Source: Haliclystus octoradiatus
Taxonomy: Eukaryota > Cnidaria > Staurozoa > Stauromedusae > Haliclystidae
DNA length: 64,000 bases
Assembly: GCA_916610825.1 (NCBI GenBank)
Contig: OU744447.1
Coordinates: 16,599,751 to 16,663,750 of the forward strand
Direction of reading: 5' to 3'
The notes below the pieces were generated by a model. The model did no database searches. It saw nothing but the letters and a program-made list of their open reading frames with translations, and was not told the origin of the DNA. How positions within the stretch are numbered: the stretch's first letter is position 1; the number at the start of each line of letters is the position of its first letter. A program made the position numbers and the translations under genes. Below, piece after piece: positions 24,501 through 64,000 of the stretch.

Positions 24501-27500
24501 ACATTAAATTGCGTTTCTACATTTATTAGTTATACAATCGGTAATCAACATTCAGAAGTTGGTTAACCTAACACTACCAGGTGCTTGGGAAAGGATTTTA
24601 ATTTCCTGAATCTAACAGTTTTACTCCAAAATTTTATACCTAACCAATCTTACGAGAAATAAAATTTTAAATCTCTGTAAACTGGTAGGTATATGACTCA
24701 GCTTTGTAATAAGATAAGTTAATTCGATTTCAAATTATCTATACCAATCATACAGAAAATTTGAATACAAAAAGGGGCATACAAAATTTATAGGCCTATC
24801 GTACTACAGTGTAACCCACTTGTGTGCAAATCAAAACTGCCAATGATTTGATTGCATTAATCCAACTTTGCACTCATCCAAAATCGTTTAACAAGTAAGT
24901 GACTGCAAAATAGTATATAAAGAGGTTTCAAAACCCAGGCTGCAGATAAGGGGGTTACACTGTATAGCAATACAAATGTGGGTCAAGAAAGAAGATAGAA
25001 CTGGAAGTATAAGTTTAGAATAAGTCATCAGGTATATTATTAGACAGAACATATAACCCTGGATTAGACTGCCATTGAAATCTATGAAATTATGCTACAA
25101 TTTTTTTTAATAAATTTTGCATACAAAGGGAGAGTTGAATGGTAAAAAGTTTGAATATAAGGTGGTGGAACATTTAGGAGTTGTAAAAATGTCTATCAAA
25201 TAACTTGGTTGTTGTGGAAGTGATGATCAGTGTGCGAAAAATGTCAGGATCCTGGAAGTCTGTGCTAAATTGATCGAAAATCAGAAATTTTCAATTTTGT
25301 AAAACAAATTTAGTAAGATTTAGCGTTCTCAATTTCAAGACTTCGGAATTGGAAATAAAGAATGCCACTGTGGTAATTCCGTAATTACATCTATTTTGAG
25401 AATGCAGCAAAAAGTTCAACTTTCTGTATCAGTTGATGTCTCTTGGGCTCCACTGAAATATGATATTATTTTAATGATAGCATTTATTTATTCCTTTCTT
25501 ACGCTGTTTGACAAAATTCAGAAGAAAATTTCAGGATAAACTTAGGATTCCTAAAGGTAAAACTTTTTCTCAGATGCTGGCCTGATCCTGATCCTGTTCC
25601 TACGATAACGATTTGACAACTGGCTGAATGGAAGACCAGATGCCTAAATAGTATTTACTTTTATTTCAATAATGAAAGCCTTCTAAATGCAGCAGAGAAA
25701 AACACCATATTATCAGATACAGGCTACTGATTACTTTTAAGCAATTACAACAAAATTGAACCATGTGATAGCCTATCTAATATCACAACGCAATATCACC
25801 AGAGGAAAAACTAAAATATGCTGAGGTTACAAAAATCCTGTTGCTATGAAACTATACTTTTTTGCAGTTGAGGTGTTGAACCTAGCGCCATCTATTTACA
25901 AGAATTGGGACACTCTTTCGTGTGACGCTTTCAGCTCCATTGGACAGATGCCAGTCACGTCTTTTTTACGCCATTTTTATTCCATCAAACCTAGGCTTAT
26001 GTAATTTGAACAGAGTGCTAAAATTTTTTCGTTCAAAAGCAAAACCTTGTTCAAAATTGGAACGCAAATGATAGTTTTCGAGCCCCAAAAGTTGTGTGTC
26101 CCAATCTTAAAAATAGATGGATGTTGATGGATATAAATAGATGGCTCTGGTTGAACTGATCAAACAATGAAATCACAGCAGGACGGTAATTTTGTGGTCA
26201 AACCTTCTTATTTCAAATGCATATAAAATGGACATAAATTAGAAAGAAGATTAGAAAGACGCTACACAATGTCTAAAATTTTATATACAGTATTATGATT
26301 CGATTCTCAAAATACGGAAATAACTTCCTGTGCAGTCAATAATGGGATAAGTATTATCAATAATTAGCAAGGTTTGTATTGGAAGTGTTTGCGGTTCCCC
26401 AGATCTTCCTGATGCATCTAGACATTGATGGCGTGACTACATCTTGAGCACTGGTTTGTGTGGAAACCAAAAGTATTGTCACATTCAAAAGAGTAATAAA
26501 CTTTTTTTCAGCCAATCAAAACAAAGAATGTAATCAGCAATTGCTAGGCAACCAACTAAAAAGTAATCCGTTAGCGTTACCAAAAATAGTAACAATTACT
26601 GATAGAATTACTTTTTCAGAAAAATGATTGATTATGAACAAAATTACTGAAAAAGTAGCTTAATCAATTACTTTAGTAGATTACTCACAAGCCCTGTTTA
26701 ACTCACAAATACGTTGTAGCCTATACTTTTACTTTTCTGGAACCTAATGTGATTGGAGATCATATTTCCATTTGTATTTATCACATGATTGAGATTGACA
26801 ATCTTATTGGATTATATCGAATCAAATCATGCGTGCAAAGCTAACCAATAGGCTTACGTTTGAGTCACCGCCTCTTAAGTCTAGCACAGTGTCAGCAAAA
26901 CAGCTTTGTCGTGCCGGGTACGCAGACAAATTTCTTTCAGTCTACCTGCAGTTGAAACGCTGCAGTCTGCGCGTAGGTTACGTTTCAACTGCTTCTTACG
27001 ATAAGCAGACTCTGTCACTAGGAAAATATGCAGACATTAGAATTTAAATTTCAAAATAATCTGAAATCAAGGATGTAGATACAAATTTGTAATGGGGTTC
27101 AATGGGAAAAAGCAATATCTAGAGCTTTGCTAAAAGTCTGAAAATTCTCATGTTTGAATATGGAACAAGGTTGCAAGCAGGCTAATTGGATACCTAGTTC
27201 AGTAATATTTGTTTCATGAAATTGTGTATATACAAAGTAAAGTACCCTGCCAGCAATGTCTGATGCCAGTCATGGTAAGAATAACCGTCCTTTAGTCTAT
27301 GTAGTCTTAGCAGGCTAGTTAATTATATAATATAACAGAAATGACACTCTGATAGAGATAGCCTAGTCAATCAGATAGACTGTAATGATAACAATAATCT
27401 CTCTGTCAAACAGAGAAATTTAGTCACGAACAACAACGATAATTATCTAGCATATGGAGTTAATGAAATCATATATACATATGTCTAATTGTACCAATTT

Positions 27501-27853
27501 CTTATTATGCGTGAAAGTAGTGAAGATAAAAATTACGTGTAAGAAACTTATTCAGCTCATCTCATCAAAAGAGGGTCTTAGACTCTTAGCCATATGAAGA
27601 ATACGAACTTACAATCTGATAGCGCAAATGACTTCCTAAAAGATCCGTTGAAGAGTCAAGTTTGTTTCTATTGTGCTAATATATACTACCCTATTCTATT
27701 ATCCTATACTATCCTATCCTATTGTCAGCCGTCGACAACCCATAGACATAGCTCCGTTGAACGAAAACAAAACTTTACATTAAATATGGCAATCATCATA
27801 CCTAGTGGAGAAGTGTCCAAAGATCCTTCAGCTGACTTCCTCGTCAGGGACAT
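5183..27853 (-). CDS. Transmembrane and coiled-coil domain (TMCC family) protein
   Basis: Coding exons, 5' to 3': first exon 27802-27853 or 24063-24093 (alternatives), then 23723-23842, 22913-22968, 22431-22537, 21874-22057, 20720-20788, 19813-19897, 19231-19282, 18316-18409, 12135-12181, 11989-12033, 11517-11620, 11082-11145, 10929-10970, 10156-10288, 9666-9719, 8649-8717, 7368-7484, 6268-6458, 5183-5342. All borders are GT..AG and every phase joins, giving 607 or 614 residues. The family is recognised from the coiled-coil [20 protein letters not shown], the conserved [10 protein letters not shown] segment, the [10 protein letters not shown] tract and a C-terminus with two hydrophobic segments and ILLWKH. 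TMCC proteins are ER membrane proteins that self-associate through the coiled coil; fly Dementin is a relative. Which vertebrate paralogue (TMCC1, 2 or 3) is closest cannot be settled here, so no symbol is given. Confidence 0.9.
5480..5590. repeat. Degenerate GTTCATGAAC-type repeat fragment
   Basis: Scattered TCATGAA words in the last TMCC intron (5343-6267). A second short patch lies near 5915-5955. They resemble the palindromic MITE family but have no clear termini. Confidence 0.4.
6268..6458 (-). CDS. TMCC exon with polyGln tract and first membrane segment
   Basis: 191 nt; [13 protein letters not shown] joins the preceding CVTR exactly as in the family's [16 protein letters not shown]. 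Then comes a hydrophobic stretch ([31 protein letters not shown]) taken as the first transmembrane helix. It ends with donor AAG|GTATAG after CST. Read without splicing the frame stops three codons later, which would lose the second membrane segment. Confidence 0.88.
6864..7033. mobile_element. MITE, GGTCYGACAAAAG family
   Basis: About 170 bp with inverted ends (GGTCCGACAAAAG and CTTTTGTTGGACC shape). Inner long inverted arms carry TTTTCTTCTGAATT and an AATAAATCATTAAAAACATC core. It lies in the TMCC intron 6459-7367. Related copies lie at 18524-18660, 21127-21339, 21637-21790, 23199-23345 and, in part, 50880-51000 and 63060-63175. Confidence 0.6.
7368..12181 (-). CDS. TMCC central conserved and coiled-coil exons
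   Basis: Exons 12135-12181 and 11989-12033 give [19 protein letters not shown], and 11517-11620 gives [20 protein letters not shown]; these match the TMCC segment ahead of the linker. Exons 11082-11145, 10929-10970 and the start of 10156-10288 are a variable acidic/Ser-Thr linker. From 10156-10288 through 9666-9719, 8649-8717 and 7368-7484 runs the long second coiled coil ([68 protein letters not shown]), ending AVDSCVTR. Confidence 0.9.
11868..11942 (-). repeat. tRNA-like sequence (SINE head or tRNA pseudogene)
   Basis: The minus strand shows an A-box-like TACCTCAGTAGCAGAATG and a B-box-like GGATTTGATTCCT at tRNA spacing. Pairing in the arms is too poor for a working tRNA, so this is a SINE head or pseudogene inside a TMCC intron. 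Confidence 0.4.
12294..12472. mobile_element. Palindromic MITE, GTTCATGAAC family
   Basis: Begins CCCCTGCGAAGACAG and contains several TTCATGAA blocks and the TCAAATGGCC segment typical of the family. It ends close to the start of the tetranucleotide array. Confidence 0.6.
12515..13617. repeat. Composite tetranucleotide array (ATGT)n/(ATGG)n/ATAG
   Basis: About 1.1 kb of alternating blocks: a run of ATGT, a run of ATGG, then usually a single ATAG before the next ATGT run. I count nine ATGG blocks, the longest near 13121-13200. One boundary (near 13036) lacks ATAG. The array ends in (ATAG)n beside the 3' end of the LINE. Because a 4-base unit without stops is open in several frames, it produces long meaningless open frames on both strands. 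Confidence 0.95.
13768..16601 (-). pseudogene. LINE ORF2: APE endonuclease and reverse transcriptase, disrupted
   Basis: Endonuclease region: [50 protein letters not shown], and SSDHLGL after the first stop. A linker follows ([20 protein letters not shown]). RT region: [23 protein letters not shown], then after a frameshift [52 protein letters not shown] and the catalytic FADDT. The C-terminal domain has [15 protein letters not shown]. Two nonsense codons and one frameshift interrupt it. All key motifs can still be seen, so decay is moderate. Confidence 0.85.
16629..17143 (-). pseudogene. LINE ORF1-like nucleic-acid-binding protein, 5'-truncated
   Basis: The frame is open from the array border ([18 protein letters not shown]) through an internal Met at 17099 to a stop at 16629. 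It contains [19 protein letters not shown] and an [17 protein letters not shown] segment, as in the RRM/transposase-22 type ORF1 that accompanies invertebrate LINE endonuclease/RT proteins. Such proteins bind element RNA. The beginning is missing. Confidence 0.7.
17142..17474. repeat. (ATGT)n tetranucleotide array flanking the LINE 5' end
   Basis: About 330 bp of nearly perfect ATGT units with a few ATTT variants at both margins (near 17187-17200, 17341-17350 and 17455-17472). There is no ATGG, unlike the array on the other side of the LINE. It starts exactly where LINE ORF1 is cut off. Confidence 0.95.
17761..17798 (-). other. 38-nt exon-like segment in the TMCC intron (frame-breaking if included)
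   Basis: Bounded by a good acceptor (TTTTAACAG) and donor (TTTAG|GTAAGC) and readable as [12 protein letters not shown]. Both neighbouring exons are in phase 0, but 38 is not a multiple of 3. Inclusion would shift the frame and reach a TGA two exons later. It is either a regulated poison exon, one of a pair of mini-exons whose partner I did not find, or a chance exon. Confidence 0.4.
18316..23842 (-). CDS. TMCC N-terminal and first coiled-coil exons
   Basis: Exons 23723-23842, 22913-22968, 22431-22537 and 21874-22057 encode a low-complexity, basic and Ser-rich region ([44 protein letters not shown]). Exon 20720-20788 is acidic ([15 protein letters not shown]). Exons 19813-19897, 19231-19282 and 18316-18409 encode the first coiled coil ([54 protein letters not shown]), matching the order known for TMCC proteins. 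Phases run 1, 2, 0, 2, 0, 0, 1, 2, 0 without conflict. Confidence 0.85.
18524..18660. mobile_element. MITE, GGTCYGACAAAAG family (ends eroded)
   Basis: Inverted arms carry GCAATCCTACATTCCAGAAG on one side and TGTAGGACTCC on the other, around the TTCAGAAGAAAAT/ATATTGGTCAAATATCA core shared with other copies. The outermost GGGTCTGACAAAAG is missing. Confidence 0.45.
19525..19715. repeat. Dispersed repeat with GGATATTAAG motifs and a poly(C) tract
   Basis: Contains AAATAGAAATCAGTTTTACG, TGGGGATATT and ATATTAACCGAG, nearly matching a copy at about 1080-1160. A run of about 14 C lies at 19542-19556. No coding potential; probably the end of a non-autonomous transposon. Confidence 0.5.
21127..21339. 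mobile_element. MITE, GGGTCTGACAAAA family
   Basis: 213 bp between CAGGGTCTGACAAAATG and CTTTGTCGGACCCTG, which are inverted copies of each other. The inner part contains TTTTTCCTTCTGAATTTTGC. It lies within the TMCC intron between exons 21874-22057 and 20720-20788. Confidence 0.65.
21637..21790. mobile_element. MITE, GGGTCTGACAAAA family (diverged copy)
   Basis: GGCAGGGTCAGAAAATAAAT, GGAATCCTACAATTCTAG and a TGTGGGATTCCAGAAGGC end. The core has a local duplication of TTTATAGGTCAAAC. Confidence 0.45.
23199..23345. mobile_element. MITE, GGGTCTGACAAAAG family (best-preserved copy)
   Basis: Left end GGTCTGACAAAAGTAGGAAT and right end ATTCCAGACTTTTGTCAGAC pair over about 22 bp with a one-base indel. 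The inner arms TTCAGAAGAAAATTGATG and CATCAACAAAAAATTTC continue the hairpin. About 147 bp, non-coding, in a TMCC intron. Confidence 0.65.
24063..24093 (-). CDS. TMCC alternative first coding exon B ([10 protein letters not shown])
   Basis: ATG at 24093, ten codons plus one base, donor C|GTAAGC. Its phase also fits exon 23723-23842 (C plus AA gives CAA, Gln). It lies only 220 bp upstream of the next exon, whereas exon A is nearly 4 kb away. This arrangement suggests two promoters, though either could be a chance match. Confidence 0.4.
25869..26460. repeat. Dispersed repeat of about 320 bp with a second MITE nested inside
   Basis: The host repeat (GAGGTGTTGAACC .. GATCAAACAATGAAATCACA .. CAGGACGG) recurs uninterrupted at about 55350-55675. 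Here it is split after GTTGAACC by an insert, about 25882-26155, whose ends are inverted: CCATCTATTTACAAGAATTG plus GGACAC against GTGTCCCAATCTTAAAAATA plus GATGG. The uninterrupted copy shows the empty site. Confidence 0.65.
26948..26992. repeat. Perfect 12-bp inverted repeat with 21-nt loop
   Basis: GCAGTTGAAACG at 26948-26959 and its exact complement CGTTTCAACTGC at 26981-26992. The loop is unusually GC-rich for this region (CTGCAGTCTGCGCG). Confidence 0.7.
27802..27853 (-). CDS. TMCC alternative first coding exon A ([17 protein letters not shown])
   Basis: ATG at 27853 starts 17 codons and one extra base, then donor CTAG|GTATGA. The extra G joins the AA that opens exon 23723-23842 to make GAA, so splicing is in frame. 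The Ser/Thr-rich opening suits a disordered TMCC N-terminus. The longer plus-strand frame across this spot is antisense and shows no family features. Confidence 0.5.
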
Positions 27854-28875
27854 GACAAAATTAGAATTGTCTATTATATCTATCTGCAAGAGGAGCTACC
27901 GCCAGCAGTCGTATCGACAATTCGTTCATAATTCAAAATCGTGCAGAGGGTAGGTTGGTCTGTCCATGTTAAGTTTGAGATTGAATGACACTTCGAAGGC
28001 GAAATTTCATGTCAAAACTTCAAAATTATCAACATCTGAATGTTAAATACATTGAGATATATAAATGTCTTGGCAAAAAGACTGAATAGGTTGAGTTGCG
28101 ACGATAAATCTTTAATAAATTTGTTATTTGCTTGAATTCTTTATCAAAGCACTTTCGATGTTTGGATGGCGACAAAACGAAGATCGGCTGAGCCTCAAAA
28201 GATCAATACTTAGATAGAGGATACTTAAAAATGGTAGCCGCAACCATAACAATCATATTGATTTTGTTTCTTTTGCTTGCGGCGATTACGTGGAATAAAG
28301 ATAAGAAAATATGTATTAAGCTGTCAGTGTTTTACGAAAGCTGATTATTCATATGATCAAAATACGAAGAAAATTTGGCATCCTATAAGAGGAATATTAC
28401 ATTAAGAGAAGAGTAAAACAGAAAACACGACTTACTTGATGTGATTGCTATATAGCTACAATATATTATCCAATCTCCTCAATTTCGCTATACGAACAAT
28501 AAAATTATCACTAAAATACTAATAAGATCTATATAACTCGTGGTTTTGCATACCTGCAGATGCATCTAACAAGTGTTATAGTACAGTGGAACATATTCTA
28601 TAAGTCTGGTACATAAATAATTGATTGCGTCGGACGCACTTCTTTTTAGAAGTAGAATAGATCAGCTGCGCATAGCCCTCCTAACTGACATAGTGACGTG
28701 GCTTGATAATCAAAACCACCATTGGTAGTCGACCTTCAGACTAGATCTTCAGATTAACCGTATTATTCTTTTGACAAGAAACAACCTTGAAATCGTCTTA
28801 TAATTTCATATAGGTGACAGGTCGGTGTCGGTCGGAGTGATAATGACAGCGGGCAAATGTTTACAAACAACATGT

Positions 28876-63667
<34,792 letters not shown>

Positions 63668-63824
63668 CTAGTATGGCAAGTCAACATAAACAAATTTTAT
63701 TTTTAATAATTCTGTTTAGAAATATATTCCAATCATATTTCTAAGTAGATTCACTATATTTTTTTGGCTGACACTTGTTCAAGTAATTATAATTCAATAC
63801 GTAAGACCTAGATGATTATTGAAA

Positions 63825-63994
63825 CCCTGCAAAAAAAATTAGTTGAGTTCATGAACTGTTTATGGACAGTTTTTGAACTTTACAGACTTTCATGAACAGT
63901 TCATGAACGCTAAATGGCCCAGTGAACTTTTTTTTGTTTATGAACTGTTCATGAAAATTAAACCATTTAACATTCATGAACTGTTTCCATAGGG
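63825..63994. mobile_element. Palindromic MITE, GTTCATGAAC family
   Basis: CCCTGCAAAAAAAATTAG, TTTCATGAACAGTTCATGAA, GCTAAATGGCCC, then AACATTCATGAACTGTTTCC and an ATAGGG end, at the right edge of the window. Confidence 0.6.
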
Positions 63995-64000
63995 ATATTG

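Larger units (their letters stand above)
24094..28875. other. TMCC 5' region and intergenic DNA up to the LRRC9-like gene
   Basis: About 4.8 kb holding the distal TMCC first exon (27802-27853), a nested repeat at 25869-26460, a perfect 12-bp inverted repeat at 26948-26992 and a MITE fragment near 25495-25580. No other gene is supportable; the promoter of TMCC should lie here. Confidence 0.6.

Noticed and set aside
27594-27953. Plus-strand 119-residue open frame
   Set aside because: Its composition is not coding-like and it has no family resemblance. The minus strand here offers a phase-consistent first exon of TMCC instead.

Overview
This is nuclear DNA from an animal. It is AT-rich, and its genes are split into short exons of 42 to 270 bp with GT..AG borders that agree in phase. 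It contains metazoan-type genes, LINEs, Penelope-like elements, tRNA-derived SINEs, MITEs and long tetranucleotide arrays. The species cannot be named from the sequence. A death-fold/NB-ARC/TPR receptor beside LRRC9 and TMCC genes points to an invertebrate rather than a vertebrate. No bacterial operon, CRISPR array or rRNA was seen.

All three cellular genes lie on the minus strand. (1) 1-3917 is the 5' part of an NLR-like gene: a DED-like domain and NB-ARC in exon 1, then TPRs, running off the left edge. (2) 5183-27853 is a transmembrane and coiled-coil (TMCC family) gene with about 20 coding exons and two candidate first exons. Its largest intron holds a 5'-truncated LINE flanked on both sides by (ATGT)n arrays. 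(3) 28876-63667, continuing off the right edge, is an LRRC9-like leucine-rich-repeat gene with 38 coding exons in the window. The joined reading frame is 4071 nt (1356 residues plus stop) with no phase conflict.

The rest is mainly introns and intergenic DNA filled with repeats. These include a very abundant palindromic MITE family built on the 10-mer GTTCATGAAC, a second MITE family with GGGTCTGACAAAAG ends, a piggyBac-like TTAA MITE, two Penelope-like copies (one with inverted terminal repeats and a GIY-YIG remnant), two full SINEs with target-site duplications, a 132-bp tandem triplication, and a 1.1-kb composite ATGT/ATGG/ATAG array.

The three genes share a strand but show no sign of a common pathway: NLR-type innate sensing or cell death, ER membrane organisation (TMCC), and LRRC9 of unknown function. 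I found no convincing new multi-gene system. The best leads are the palindromic MITE family, the LINE sitting in a tetranucleotide array, and the alternative first exons and frame-breaking cassette exon of TMCC.
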